Assembly: GCA_028689025.1 (NCBI GenBank)
Contig: JAQTXA010000012.1
Coordinates: 1 to 64,000 of the forward strand
From: Aliarcobacter sp.
Lineage (GTDB): Bacteria; Campylobacterota; Campylobacteria; Campylobacterales; Arcobacteraceae
Reading direction: 5' to 3'
DNA length: 64,000 nucleotides
Position 1 is the first letter of the stretch. Every line of letters begins with the position of its first letter. The notes beneath the pieces are model-generated. The model was not told where the DNA came from, did no database searches, and was given only the letters and a program-made list of their open reading frames with translations. The position numbers and the translations under genes are program-made. Positions 47,155 through 56,801 of the stretch are shown here, in pieces.

Positions 47155-48189
47155 ATGCAAAATAAAAATATATTATTAACAGGAACAGCAGGATTTATAG
47201 GTTCAAATTTTGTACCATATTTTTTAGATAAATACCCAGAATATAATCTAATAAACCTAGATCTTCTAACATATGCTGGAAATTTAGAAAACCTAACAGA
47301 ATGTGAATCAAATCCAAGATATAAATTTATAAAAGGTGATATCTGTAATAGAGAATTAATAGAATTTATTTTTTCAGAACATGATATTTCTGGTGTTATT
47401 CACTTTGCAGCTGAATCTCATGTTGATAACTCAATTAAAAATCCAGGTGTGTTTGTCCAAACAAATGTAAATGGAACATTTACTTTAATTGATGTTGCAT
47501 ATAAGTATTGGATGAATAAACCGTTTGAATATAAAACTAAATATCAAAATTCAAGATTTCATCATATTTCAACTGATGAAGTATATGGAACACTAAGTCT
47601 TGATCCAAAAGATTTATTTACTGAAACTACTCCATATGCACCAAACTCACCATACTCAGCTTCTAAAGCATCTAGTGATATGATTATTAGAGCTTATAAT
47701 GAAACCTATGGAATGAATACAGTAATTACAAACTGCTCAAATAATTATGGACCAAAACAACATGATGAAAAACTAATTCCTACGATTATAAGAAAAGCAC
47801 TTTCAAATCAAAATATTCCAATCTATGGTGATGGAAAAAATATTAGAGATTGGTTGTATGTTTTAGACCATTGTAAAGGTATAGATTTAGTTTATCATAA
47901 TGGTAAAAAAGGTGAAACTTATAATATTGGTGGAAGAAATGAAAGAACTAATTTACAAATAGTAAATACTATTTGTGAAATACTAGATAGTAAAGTTCCC
48001 TCAAAAACTTCATCTTCTTATAAAGAATTAATTACATTTGTAGAAGATAGAGCTGGACATGATAGAAGATATGCAATAGATGCAACTAAACTAGAAACGC
48101 AACTAGGATGGAAAGCTGATGAGAACTTTGATAGTGGGATTGTTAAGACTATTGAGTGGTATTTGAATAAATATAAAAAAGTTGGATAA
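47155..48189 (+). CDS. rmlB: dTDP-glucose 4,6-dehydratase
   Basis: 344 residues. RmlB makes dTDP-4-keto-6-deoxyglucose, using bound NAD. Motifs: TGTAGFIGSNFVPYF (9-23), STDEVYGTL, and SPYSASKASSDMIIRA (YxxxK). The gene abuts rmlD with no gap and is followed after three bases by a transferase gene. It lies within the repeat-bracketed segment. Confidence 0.97.
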   Translation: MQNKNILLTGTAGFIGSNFVPYFLDKYPEYNLINLDLLTYAGNLENLTECESNPRYKFIKGDICNRELIEFIFSEHDISGVIHFAAESHVDNSIKNPGVFVQTNVNGTFTLIDVAYKYWMNKPFEYKTKYQNSRFHHISTDEVYGTLSLDPKDLFTETTPYAPNSPYSASKASSDMIIRAYNETYGMNTVITNCSNNYGPKQHDEKLIPTIIRKALSNQNIPIYGDGKNIRDWLYVLDHCKGIDLVYHNGKKGETYNIGGRNERTNLQIVNTICEILDSKVPSKTSSSYKELITFVEDRAGHDRRYAIDATKLETQLGWKADENFDSGIVKTIEWYLNKYKKVG

Positions 48190-48192
48190 ACT

Positions 48193-49155
48193 ATGAAAAC
48201 ATTAATAATTGGTAAAAAAAATATGCTTTTATGGCCGGAAAATTTAAGCGAAGCATTTATTCAAACTAATATAGAAAATAAGATTTTATTTTTAAATGAA
48301 TTGGGTTTTACTGAAGATTTAAAAAGGAATATTTTTAAACTAGTTTCTAAGGACTTAATGTATGCAAATATTAGTAAGATTATTGATACTGAAATAAAAA
48401 AGTTTCAACCTGATTTAATAATTGTAATAAGCCCTTTTATGTTTAATGAAAAAGTTTTTGAATGTTTAGATAATTTTTCAAATATAATTAAATGTGCTTG
48501 GATTGGAGATAGATTTACACCTTTACATAAAAATATAGCTAATAAGTTTGACCATCTTTTTTACACAGATTCTTTTTTTTTAGAAGATGGAAAAAACTTT
48601 AATTTTCCAAATGGGAGTTATCTTCCTTTAGCTGTTAATGAAAATAGATTTTTTGATAAAAATCAAAAAAGAGAAGAACGATTACTTTTTATTGCTTCTT
48701 ATACCAAACAAAGAATGGAATTTTTAAAACAGATAAATTCTATTTATTTAAAACTTATTGGCGCTAAATGGCAAAAAGATTATTTGAAAAAACATACAGA
48801 ATATGTAGATAAAAATATAAATATAAATCAAGTTGTAGAGGAATATAATTCATCACAATTTATTTTAAATATTAAGCATGAACATAATGTTGTTAATGGC
48901 TTAAATATGAGAACCTTTGAATCAATTGCTTCAGGAGGATGTCTATTGCAAGATTATGTTAAGGATATTGAGATTAATTTTGAAATAAATAAAAACATAT
49001 TAGTTTATAATAATATTGAAGAATTAAATGAATTGATATTAAAAATGAGAAAAGATAAATTGACAATGAATAATTTAATTAAAAATGGTAAAGAATTAGT
49101 TTTAAAAGAACATACTTATAAAAATCGTGTTAATAAAATATTAGAGCAGTTTTAA
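48193..49155 (+). CDS. CgeB-like glycosyltransferase
   Basis: 320 residues. The N-terminal half is not recognisable by motif, but the C-terminal half (FILNIKHEHNVVNGLNMRTFESIASGGCLLQDYVKDIEINF) fits the CgeB-like glycosyltransferase group. It probably adds a sugar, perhaps rhamnose given its place after rmlB (inference). Its final base overlaps the acetyltransferase ATG. Confidence 0.72.
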   Translation: MKTLIIGKKNMLLWPENLSEAFIQTNIENKILFLNELGFTEDLKRNIFKLVSKDLMYANISKIIDTEIKKFQPDLIIVISPFMFNEKVFECLDNFSNIIKCAWIGDRFTPLHKNIANKFDHLFYTDSFFLEDGKNFNFPNGSYLPLAVNENRFFDKNQKREERLLFIASYTKQRMEFLKQINSIYLKLIGAKWQKDYLKKHTEYVDKNININQVVEEYNSSQFILNIKHEHNVVNGLNMRTFESIASGGCLLQDYVKDIEINFEINKNILVYNNIEELNELILKMRKDKLTMNNLIKNGKELVLKEHTYKNRVNKILEQF

Positions 49156-49724
49156 TGATAAAAGAAATTAAAAAATTCATAAAAGAACTAAGAAAACCAT
49201 ATTATACAAATAAAAACAAGAAATATAGAAAATATGATATTGGTGATTATACTTATGGTAAACCTAAAATTTATGCAGAACCTTCATTATTTAAATTAGG
49301 TAAGTTTTGTTCTATCGCAGATGGGGTAATTATTTATGCCGGTGGTGAACATCATCATGATTGGATTAGTTCATATAATTTTTCAGCGAAATTTAATTGT
49401 ACATCTTGTACCACTTCTAAAGGAAAAGTTACAATTGGAAATGATGTATGGCTAGCTGATGGTGTTTTGATTTTATCAGGTGTAACTATAGGAGATGGAG
49501 CAGTTATTGCTGCAAGATCAGTTGTAACCAAAGATGTTAAACCTTATGAAATTGTTGGTGGAAATCCAGCTAAACATATAAAATTTAGATTTAATGAAAC
49601 ACAAATTGATGAATTATTAAAAATAAAATGGTGGGATTGGGATATTGAGAAGATTAAATCTAATTTTGATTTAATTTTAAGTGATAATATTGATAAATTT
49701 ATCGAAAAACATAAGGAAAAGTAA
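49155..49724 (+). CDS. CatB-type hexapeptide-repeat O-acetyltransferase
   Basis: 189 residues. Left-handed beta-helix repeats run from about 40 to 150, with GKFCSIADGVIIYAGGEHHHDW, IGNDVWLADGVLILSGVTIGDGAVIAA and VGGNPAKHIKFRF. Such enzymes acetylate sugars using acetyl-CoA in the cytoplasm. The catalytic His is likely in the EHHHDW segment. It is directly followed, with no gap, by MBOAT copy 2; its last codons supply the ribosome site (AAGGAAAAG). Confidence 0.87.
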   Translation: MIKEIKKFIKELRKPYYTNKNKKYRKYDIGDYTYGKPKIYAEPSLFKLGKFCSIADGVIIYAGGEHHHDWISSYNFSAKFNCTSCTTSKGKVTIGNDVWLADGVLILSGVTIGDGAVIAARSVVTKDVKPYEIVGGNPAKHIKFRFNETQIDELLKIKWWDWDIEKIKSNFDLILSDNIDKFIEKHKEK

Positions 49725-50940
49725 TTGCTCTTCAATAGCTACGAATTCATATTTGCATTTCTGCCAATAACGTTTTTCATATACTTTTACCTAAACCATA
49801 AAAGATTGACACAAGCCTCAAAAGGGTTTTTAGTGTTTAGCTCACTATTTTTTTATTCTTGGTGGAATATTGCATATTTGCCTTTGATTTTGATAAGTAT
49901 GCTCTTTAATTATGTAATAGGTAATAGTTTAAATAAAGAAATAAAAGAAAATAAAAAAACTTTTTCAAAAAAATCAATTTTGATTTTTGGAATAGTAGCT
50001 AATGTGTCATTGCTAGGATACTTTAAATACGCAGATTTTTTTATAGAGAATTTTAATTTAATGTTAAACTCAAATGTAAACCTTTTACATTTAGTCTTGC
50101 CTTTAGCAATTTCTTTTTTTACTTTCCAACAAATAGCATATTTAGTTGATTCATATAGACAAGAAACAAAAGAGTATGATTTTTTAAATTATGCACTGTT
50201 TGTAACTTTTTTCCCTCAATTAATTGCAGGACCAATAGTTCATCATAAAGAGATGATGCCTCAATTTGCTAATAATAGAAATATGGTAAAGAATTATAAA
50301 AATATAGCTCTTGGAGTTTTTATATTTTCTCTTGGTTTGTTTAAAAAAGTAGTAATTGCAGATACCTTTGCTGTTTGGGCAAATACTGGATTTGATACAG
50401 CAATAACTTTAAATCTTTTCGAAGCATGGGCAACAAGTCTCTCTTATACATTCCAATTGTATTTTGATTTTTCAGGATATACGGATATGGCAATAGGTAT
50501 TTCACTGTTGTTTAATATAAAACTACCTATTAACTTTAATTCTCCATATAAAGCAAGAAATATACAAGATTTCTGGAGAAGATGGCATATAACTCTTTCA
50601 AGATTTTTGAGAGATTATATTTATATTCCATTGGGTGGGAATAAAATATCAAGCTTTAGAACATACTCAAATCTTCTAGCTACTTTCGTAATAGGTGGAT
50701 TTTGGCATGGAGCAGGGTGGACATTTTTGTTCTGGGGATTTCTACACGGAATAGCACTAGTAATTCATAGACTTTGGTCAAACCTTGGATTTAAGATGTG
50801 GACTTGGTTAGCGTGGTTTATTACTTTTAACTTTGTAAATGTAGCATGGGTATTTTTTAGAGCAAAAGAGTGGGATGATGCGGTTAAGGTTTTAGGTGGG
50901 ATGATTGGGCTTAATGGCGTTGTTATTTCGGATAAACTTT
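49725..50940 (+). repeat. Direct repeat, right copy (1,216 bp)
   Basis: Matches 43747-44962 with three synonymous base differences near the start. The segment between the repeats holds SGNH copy 1, rmlD, rmlB, a glycosyltransferase and the CatB-type acetyltransferase. Confidence 0.92.
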
Positions 50941-51191
50941 TATATAATATAAAAGTTTTTAAGCCAATAATTGCAAATAATCCAGATTTATTTGGTAAAT
51001 TGATTTTTGGTAGTACACCTTTTTCTTTTATTATTGCTGGAATTCTTGTGGTTTTATTATCAAAAAATGTTGTTGAATATTCGAAAATATTTAAATTTAA
51101 TTTGATAAGTTTATTATTTTTAATAACATTATTTATAGGAACAATCTTGAATATGTCAAGGGTTTCTGAATTTTTATATTTTAATTTTTAA
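49725..51191 (+). CDS. MBOAT-family O-acyltransferase, copy 2
   Basis: 488 residues, same length and fold as copy 1 (43747-45213), with GGFWHGAGW (His328). Residues 1-405 are identical to copy 1. Residues about 406-480 are unlike it though also membrane-spanning, and the last eight (SEFLYFNF) match again. The start is TTG, with AAGGAAAAG upstream. The downstream partner is the SGNH gene at 51202. Confidence 0.9.
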   Translation: MLFNSYEFIFAFLPITFFIYFYLNHKRLTQASKGFLVFSSLFFYSWWNIAYLPLILISMLFNYVIGNSLNKEIKENKKTFSKKSILIFGIVANVSLLGYFKYADFFIENFNLMLNSNVNLLHLVLPLAISFFTFQQIAYLVDSYRQETKEYDFLNYALFVTFFPQLIAGPIVHHKEMMPQFANNRNMVKNYKNIALGVFIFSLGLFKKVVIADTFAVWANTGFDTAITLNLFEAWATSLSYTFQLYFDFSGYTDMAIGISLLFNIKLPINFNSPYKARNIQDFWRRWHITLSRFLRDYIYIPLGGNKISSFRTYSNLLATFVIGGFWHGAGWTFLFWGFLHGIALVIHRLWSNLGFKMWTWLAWFITFNFVNVAWVFFRAKEWDDAVKVLGGMIGLNGVVISDKLLYNIKVFKPIIANNPDLFGKLIFGSTPFSFIIAGILVVLLSKNVVEYSKIFKFNLISLLFLITLFIGTILNMSRVSEFLYFNF

Positions 51192-51201
51192 GGATATTTT
51201 G

Positions 51202-52281
51202 ATGATATATAAAAAGTTTAGCAAAATATTTTTTCTAGCTATTTCAATTTTTGTGATTATAAATTTAGTTATTTGGAATTTTTTTACAAAAGACATTTTG
51301 ACAAATAATTCAGATAAATATACTGGTGATTTATCAAGAATGTCCTATCTATCTCACTTGAATTTTGAAAGAAAAGATTTACGTACTTTAGATAAAAAAA
51401 TGTTAGATACAAATAGTTATAACATTGAAGATATTGATATGATAACCATAGGAGACTCTTTTTCAAATGGTGGAGCTGGTGGTGAAAATAAATATTACCA
51501 AGATTACTTAGCAACAAAATTAGATTTAAATATTTTAAATTTATACAATCTGCCAAACTCAAGAAACTCTTTAGAAACGATTGTATATTTATATAATAGT
51601 GGTTTTTTGGAAAAGACAAAAGTTAAATATATTTTAATAGAGTGTGTTCAATGGGGGATTATTGATAGATTCTCATTTGATTTAGATACATCAAAAACAA
51701 TCTCTATGGATGAAATCAGAGAGATTTACAAATTTAATACAAAAGATGAAGAAAAAAGAGAAAATCTTTTACCAGATGTTTCATTTATAAATACTGGAAA
51801 TTTTAAATTTATTGCTTATAATATTTTATATAATTTTTCAGATAAAGCATTCTTTTCTTTTGTTCATAAATTTAAATTAAATGACTATTATTTTTCTTTA
51901 GAGAATAAAGATTTTATTTTTTATAAAAATGATGTAGGATATTTAAGAAAAATTAGTGAGGACAATTTAAAAACTGTTAATCACAATCTAAATTTATTAT
52001 CAAATCTTTTAGCAAAAAAAGATATAAAACTTATTTTTATGCCAGCTGTTAACAAATATGATTTGTATTATCCTTATATTGTAAAAAATAAATATCCAAA
52101 AGATTCATTTTTTGATATTTATAGGAAGTTAGATAAAAACTATATTTTTGTAGATACAAAAGATATTTTAAGTAAAAAAGTAGAAGAAAAAGAGAAAGAT
52201 ATTTTTTATATAGATGATGCTCATTGGAGTTATAAAGCATCAGATATAATTACAACAAAAATAGCAGAGGAATTGAATTAA
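51202..52281 (+). CDS. SGNH/AlgJ-like acyltransferase partner, copy 2
   Basis: 359 residues, one N-terminal membrane anchor (about 5-27). SGNH block I is ITIGDSFSNGG with Ser86; a DDAHWS segment gives Asp338 and His341. It is likely the periplasmic or membrane-bound acyl transferase working with MBOAT copy 2. I use the ATG at 51202 rather than the TTG three bases earlier because the AAGGA spacing is better. It is convergent with gmhA, and its stop lies inside a shared terminator hairpin. Confidence 0.8.
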   Translation: MIYKKFSKIFFLAISIFVIINLVIWNFFTKDILTNNSDKYTGDLSRMSYLSHLNFERKDLRTLDKKMLDTNSYNIEDIDMITIGDSFSNGGAGGENKYYQDYLATKLDLNILNLYNLPNSRNSLETIVYLYNSGFLEKTKVKYILIECVQWGIIDRFSFDLDTSKTISMDEIREIYKFNTKDEEKRENLLPDVSFINTGNFKFIAYNILYNFSDKAFFSFVHKFKLNDYYFSLENKDFIFYKNDVGYLRKISEDNLKTVNHNLNLLSNLLAKKDIKLIFMPAVNKYDLYYPYIVKNKYPKDSFFDIYRKLDKNYIFVDTKDILSKKVEEKEKDIFYIDDAHWSYKASDIITTKIAEELN

Positions 52282-52301
52282 TATTTATATTAACTCAATT
52301 C
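52270..52301. terminator. Bidirectional terminator hairpin between convergent genes
   Basis: GAATTGAATTAATA (52270-52283) pairs with TATTAACTCAATTC (52288-52301) at 13 of 14 positions, around a four-base loop. It includes the stop of the SGNH gene and the last codons of gmhA, which are only eight bases apart. Confidence 0.6.
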
Positions 52302-52856
52302 ATCATCAACAATCTGACAAATAGTATGCCCAAATAATATATGCATCTCTTGGATTCTTGGAGTATTATTTGAAGGTACAATAAGATTTATATCACATAC
52401 TTCATTCATAGCTCCTCCATCACGCCCCGAAAATCCTAGCGTTTTACAACCTAACTCACGTCCAAGTTTTAATGCTGAAACAATATTTTTACTATTACCA
52501 CTTGTACTAATACCAATAATTAAATCACCTTTATTTGCAAGTGCTTCAACTTGTCTATCAAAAACTCTATCATATCCATAGTCATTCCCAATAGCTGTTA
52601 ATGCGCTTGTATCTGTTGTTAATGCAATTCCTGGTAATCCTCTTCGCTCACTTTTATATCTACCTGTAAGTTCAGCTGCAATATGTTGAGCATCTGCTGC
52701 ACTTCCACCATTTCCACATAAAAGAACTTTATTACCATTTTTTAATGTTTCTACAACTAATAAAGAAGCTAGTTCTAGCTTTTCAGGCATAGTTTCAATT
52801 GTAAGATTTATAACTTCTAGATGAGATAATAATTCATTTTTAATTGTATGTTTCAT
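52290..52856 (-). CDS. gmhA: Sedoheptulose-7-phosphate isomerase
   Basis: 188 residues. GmhA converts sedoheptulose-7-phosphate to D-glycero-D-manno-heptose-7-phosphate, the first step of ADP-heptose synthesis. SIS-fold motifs: [20 protein letters not shown] (52-71) and [12 protein letters not shown]. It is the last of four minus-strand heptose genes and overlaps hldE by 17 bases. Confidence 0.96.
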   Translation of the reverse strand: MKHTIKNELLSHLEVINLTIETMPEKLELASLLVVETLKNGNKVLLCGNGGSAADAQHIAAELTGRYKSERRGLPGIALTTDTSALTAIGNDYGYDRVFDRQVEALANKGDLIIGISTSGNSKNIVSALKLGRELGCKTLGFSGRDGGAMNEVCDINLIVPSNNTPRIQEMHILFGHTICQIVDDELS

Positions 52857-54276
52857 TATTTTGAATCCTTTGGATTATTTTAGTTGTACTTTTTCCATCT
52901 ACAAATTGAACAAGTCTTAACTCTTGAGCTATATCTTGCCCAACAACATCTTTACCTTCGTAATCCCCACCTTTTACTAAAATATGTGGTTGCACTAATT
53001 TTATTAGTTCATAAGGTGTTTCTTCTTCAAAAATCACTACATAATCAACTGATTCTAATGAAGCTAAAATATAAGCTCTATCATCTTGTGTATTGATTGG
53101 TCTTGTTGGCCCTTTTAGTTTTTTTACTGAACTATCAGCATTTAATCCTAAAATTAAAATATCTCCATAACTTTTTGCTTCTTCTAGATATTTAACATGA
53201 CCTGCATGTAAAATGTCAAAACATCCATTTGTAAATACGATTTTTTTGCCTTTAGCATGAAGCTTTTTAGCTAGTGTTTCAATCTCTTCAAATGATTTAA
53301 TATGAGAAGATGAGTTTGATTTATTTAAACTTGATTCATATTCATAAATTTCATCAAGAGTTGCAGTTGCACTTCCTATTTTCCCTACAACAACACCAGC
53401 TGCAAGATTGGCAAATTGTATTGCATCATCAATTTTCATATCATTTGCAATTGCAAATGCAATAGAAGCAATTACCGTATCTCCAGCTCCTGTTACATCA
53501 TAAACTTCTCTAGCAACTGTTGGTTTTATTCTAAGTTTATCATCAAAAATTGCAATTCCACTTTCACTAAGGGTAATAAGTGAAACTTCTAAATTACATT
53601 CAATTTTTAATTTTTTGATGGCTTTTTCTAAAGTTTCATTATCTTTAATAGTTATTGATGTGGCTTCAATTGCCTCTTTTTTATTTGGTGTTAGAGTATA
53701 AGCACCTTTGTATTTACTATAATCTTTACCTTTTGGATCAACAAAAACTTTTATTTTATTTTTATTTGAAATAGAAATAATCTCTTGTGTTAATTTTGTT
53801 GTTAAAATGCCTTTTCCATAATCTGAAAGTATAATAACATCGTAATTTAAAATATTTGCATTTAATTTATTAACTATCTCTTTTTCACTATTTTTTGAAA
53901 TATCTTCAATACTTTCATTATCATATCGAAGAACTTGTTGTTGAGAAGCTATTAAACGACTTTTTTTAGATGTTTTTCTATTTTCTTCAATGATTAGCAT
54001 ATTTGATTGAACTTCGATATCTTTTAATAAACCTTCAAGTTCACTCGCTACTAAATCATCTCCTACCACGCTTAAAACATCTACTTTCGAGCCAAGTGCT
54101 CTAAGGTTATTTATAACATTTCCAGCTCCACCTAAAACAGAACTCTCTTTATCTATATTTACTACTTGAACAGGAGCTTCTGGTGAAATTCTCTCACATT
54201 TTCCCCATAAGTAATGGTCAATCATTAAATCACCAATTACTAATATTTTAGGATTTTTATTTTTAAAATCAATCAT
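52840..54276 (-). CDS. hldE: Bifunctional heptose-7-phosphate kinase / heptose-1-phosphate adenylyltransferase
   Basis: 478 residues. The N-terminal ribokinase-type kinase (about 1-320) has [11 protein letters not shown] and [11 protein letters not shown] (catalytic Asp). The C-terminal nucleotidyltransferase (about 345-478) has [20 protein letters not shown] with the HxGH motif. The protein supplies two steps of ADP-heptose synthesis, separated by GmhB. It overlaps gmhA and abuts hldD, so the operon is tight. Confidence 0.97.
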   Translation of the reverse strand: MIDFKNKNPKILVIGDLMIDHYLWGKCERISPEAPVQVVNIDKESSVLGGAGNVINNLRALGSKVDVLSVVGDDLVASELEGLLKDIEVQSNMLIIEENRKTSKKSRLIASQQQVLRYDNESIEDISKNSEKEIVNKLNANILNYDVIILSDYGKGILTTKLTQEIISISNKNKIKVFVDPKGKDYSKYKGAYTLTPNKKEAIEATSITIKDNETLEKAIKKLKIECNLEVSLITLSESGIAIFDDKLRIKPTVAREVYDVTGAGDTVIASIAFAIANDMKIDDAIQFANLAAGVVVGKIGSATATLDEIYEYESSLNKSNSSSHIKSFEEIETLAKKLHAKGKKIVFTNGCFDILHAGHVKYLEEAKSYGDILILGLNADSSVKKLKGPTRPINTQDDRAYILASLESVDYVVIFEEETPYELIKLVQPHILVKGGDYEGKDVVGQDIAQELRLVQFVDGKSTTKIIQRIQNNETYN

Positions 54277-55284
54277 TTATTTAACTTCTTCTTTGAATAA
54301 TCTTTTTATTTCAGAGATATATGCTCTGATTCCATCTTCCATCTCAAATTTTGGTTGATAATTAAGATTTTCGATAGTTAAATCAATATTTGCTTGGGTA
54401 AAAAATTGATATTGTCCGATAAATGGATTTGGTATATACTCTTTTCCATTGTCAATTTCTAGTTCATTCTGTAAAATATTTACTATATCTTCGAAACTTC
54501 TAGCTTTCCCTGTTCCCACATTATAAATACCAGATTTTTTAGGTTTACAAGCTTTGATATTTGCTTGAATAATATCATCTATATAAATAAAATCTCTAAG
54601 AATTTTATCACTACCTTCAAAAAGTTTAGGTGTTAAACCTTTTAAAATTTGATGCCCAAATTGAACAATCATAGAAGCTGTTTTATTTTTATAAAATTCT
54701 CTTGGACCATAAACATTAAAATATTTTAATCCAACAATAGAAATATCTAAATCTTTTTTTAGATATTCATAAGTAATATTATCCATCATAACTTTTGAAA
54801 AACCATAAGCATTATTTGGTGACTCATATCCCACTTCAAATCTATCACTATCACCATAAGTAGCTGCACTTGATGCATAAATCATATTGGCTTTGTGATT
54901 GATTGCAATTTTTAATAAATTTTCATAAGCATTAACATTTGTTTTTATCATTAAATCTTGCTCGCTAACTGTTGTATCCGAAATAGCGGCTTGATGAAAA
55001 ATGTAATCAAATTTATAGTTTTTTTCTAAATTTTTTAATAATTTTTTATCGTTTATATCTCCACTTATTACAATGCCTTTAAAACCTAAAAGATTTTTAA
55101 AATGACCAAAGCTTTTTAAATTTCCATTAGAAAAAGTTTCACCACTTCTAAAACAATCTAGAACTATAATTTTACATTTAGGATAATTGTTTTGAAAATA
55201 AAATGCAAGATTAGAACCTATAAATCCAGCTCCACCCGTTATTAAAATACTCTTTTTATTAAAATTTATATCAGTATACTTCAT
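54277..55284 (-). CDS. hldD: ADP-glyceromanno-heptose 6-epimerase
   Basis: 335 residues. HldD epimerises ADP-D,D-heptose to the L,D form. The N-terminal site ITGGAGFIGSNLAFYFQ (15-31) binds NADP; ASSAATYGD and YGFSKVMMD provide the Ser/Tyr/Lys catalytic set. PREFYKNK is also typical. It directly abuts hldE, and gmhB lies eight bases upstream. Confidence 0.96.
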   Translation of the reverse strand: MKYTDINFNKKSILITGGAGFIGSNLAFYFQNNYPKCKIIVLDCFRSGETFSNGNLKSFGHFKNLLGFKGIVISGDINDKKLLKNLEKNYKFDYIFHQAAISDTTVSEQDLMIKTNVNAYENLLKIAINHKANMIYASSAATYGDSDRFEVGYESPNNAYGFSKVMMDNITYEYLKKDLDISIVGLKYFNVYGPREFYKNKTASMIVQFGHQILKGLTPKLFEGSDKILRDFIYIDDIIQANIKACKPKKSGIYNVGTGKARSFEDIVNILQNELEIDNGKEYIPNPFIGQYQFFTQANIDLTIENLNYQPKFEMEDGIRAYISEIKRLFKEEVK

Positions 55285-55292
55285 TATTAACC

Positions 55293-55817
55293 TTAATTTT
55301 TAATTATGTTTATTGTATCTATTAAATTACTTGCAATATTTGAAAATTCAGAATTATTTTTATCTTGTGAGATTAATATTTTATTTAAAATATTTGCATT
55401 TATTGCAGTTTCTATATCACTTTTCTTATCTCCAATTAGCCAAGAATTTTGTAAATCTATATTAAAGTCATTTAAGGATTGTTGAATCATTCCTATTTTT
55501 GGTTTTCTACAATCACAATTCTCATCAGGAGCATGAGGACAATGATACACTTTTAGTATATTTACATTATTTTTTTTAAATTCATTTATCATCCAATTCG
55601 TAAGTTCTTGAAAATCATTTATTGAAAAATATCCTCTTCCTATTCCTGATTGGTTAGTAATAATAATAATTTCATAACCTAAATCTGTAAAATATCTACA
55701 AGCATCAAAAACACCATCAATAAATTCAAATTTTTCAATTTGGCTTACATAACCATAATCATGATTTATTACACCATCTCTATCTAGAAAAATGATTCTT
55801 TTATTTAAATTTGAAAT
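55293..55817 (-). CDS. gmhB: D-glycero-beta-D-manno-heptose 1,7-bisphosphate phosphatase, apparent ATT start
   Basis: HAD phosphatase: FLDRDGVINHDYGYV holds the nucleophile Asp, IIITNQSGIGRG motif II, and CPHAPDENCDCRKP the zinc-binding cysteines. The reading frame is open up to 55970, but the known family begins about eight residues before FLDRDG. AAAGGA (55824-55829) is six bases before ATT at 55817, giving 174 residues. The nearest canonical start, GTG at 55862, would add 15 residues and has no ribosome site. It heads the heptose operon and is divergent from the transferase gene at 55904. Confidence 0.85.
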   Translation of the reverse strand: MSNLNKRIIFLDRDGVINHDYGYVSQIEKFEFIDGVFDACRYFTDLGYEIIIITNQSGIGRGYFSINDFQELTNWMINEFKKNNVNILKVYHCPHAPDENCDCRKPKIGMIQQSLNDFNIDLQNSWLIGDKKSDIETAINANILNKILISQDKNNSEFSNIASNLIDTINIIKN

Positions 55818-55903
55818 GATAAATCCTTTATATTTAGCTCTTAAAATATTATCATAAAGCACTTTTGAGTATAATAAAATTATTTTGTAATTAGAAAGTA
55901 CCA

Positions 55904-56773
55904 ATGACAAAAACAACAATTTCATATAAAACAAAAAGTATTCTAATAGAAGAACTTTCAAAACAATCAAATATAGAGGTTTTAAAAGAAGGAAATTTCT
56001 TTATAAACCTTTTTTCAAAGAAAAAATATGCAGATGTATATTTTCATTCAGGAAGTTTAGATGACAAATCTATTGAAAATATCAGAAATTCAAAAATTAC
56101 AATAACAAATACTTTTGCTTCAATGAATCAAATAATAGCAAAAACTAAAATTTCCCATGAAAAAATAAAAGTAATTTACCCAAGTATAAATGTTGAATAT
56201 AAAAAAATAAAAGAGGTAAAATCAAAAATTTGTGAAGAGTTACAAATTGATTTAACAAATAAAATTATCTTTTTTACTGCTAAAAATATAAAATCTTCAG
56301 GTGTTAAAGAGTTCTTAGATATTTGTTCTTCTTTGACATACCAAGATTTCAAAATTATAATTGCAGCTGAAAAAAAACAGATTGCAGCTTTGCAATTTCA
56401 ACTTCCAAAATATCAAAAATTACAAGATAGAATAGTTTTACTTGAAGATTATGCAAATATTAATGATTTATTTTTAGCTTCTGATATATTTTTATTGCCA
56501 ACTTATAATAAATCTTTTTCAACAAATATTTTAAAAGCTATGTTTTGTAAGTGTGTTGTTTTTTTAAGTATAGATAATGATGCAAAGGAAATCTTAGATG
56601 TTTTTGCTTCATTGGATAGTCCCACAGATTCAAGTGCAGCTTTTAAAATTGATGCAATTTTGCAAGGTGAAAATGACTTAAAGAAGATAAAAAAACAAAA
56701 TAGAAAATTGGCTTTAGAGTTTACACTTGAGAATAATTTAGTGAAAATTAATCATATACTAGAGAATGTTTAA
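55904..56773 (+). CDS. Glycosyltransferase family 4/1-like protein
   Basis: 289 residues, shorter than a typical GT-B enzyme. The C-terminal half has [20 protein letters not shown] and [29 protein letters not shown], which fit the GT4 donor site with a weakly preserved E-x7-E. A sugar transferase of the LPS core is likely given its divergent position next to gmhB. Donor and acceptor are unknown. It is separated from rpmB by its own promoter region. Confidence 0.7.
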   Translation: MTKTTISYKTKSILIEELSKQSNIEVLKEGNFFINLFSKKKYADVYFHSGSLDDKSIENIRNSKITITNTFASMNQIIAKTKISHEKIKVIYPSINVEYKKIKEVKSKICEELQIDLTNKIIFFTAKNIKSSGVKEFLDICSSLTYQDFKIIIAAEKKQIAALQFQLPKYQKLQDRIVLLEDYANINDLFLASDIFLLPTYNKSFSTNILKAMFCKCVVFLSIDNDAKEILDVFASLDSPTDSSAAFKIDAILQGENDLKKIKKQNRKLALEFTLENNLVKINHILENV

Positions 56774-56795
56774 ATTTAACTTAAGAAAAATAAGA

Positions 56796-56801
56796 TACAA
56801 T
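56796..56801 (+). promoter_or_regulatory. -10 box of rpmB
   Basis: TACAAT in ATAAGATACAATACGC, 33 bases before the rpmB ATG. It follows the transferase stop, separating the glycan locus from the housekeeping region. Confidence 0.5.

Noticed and set aside
43747-50940. MBOAT repeats as part of a composite transposon
   Set aside because: The repeated sequence is itself the acyltransferase gene; no transposase, terminal inverted repeats or target duplications are seen at the boundaries.
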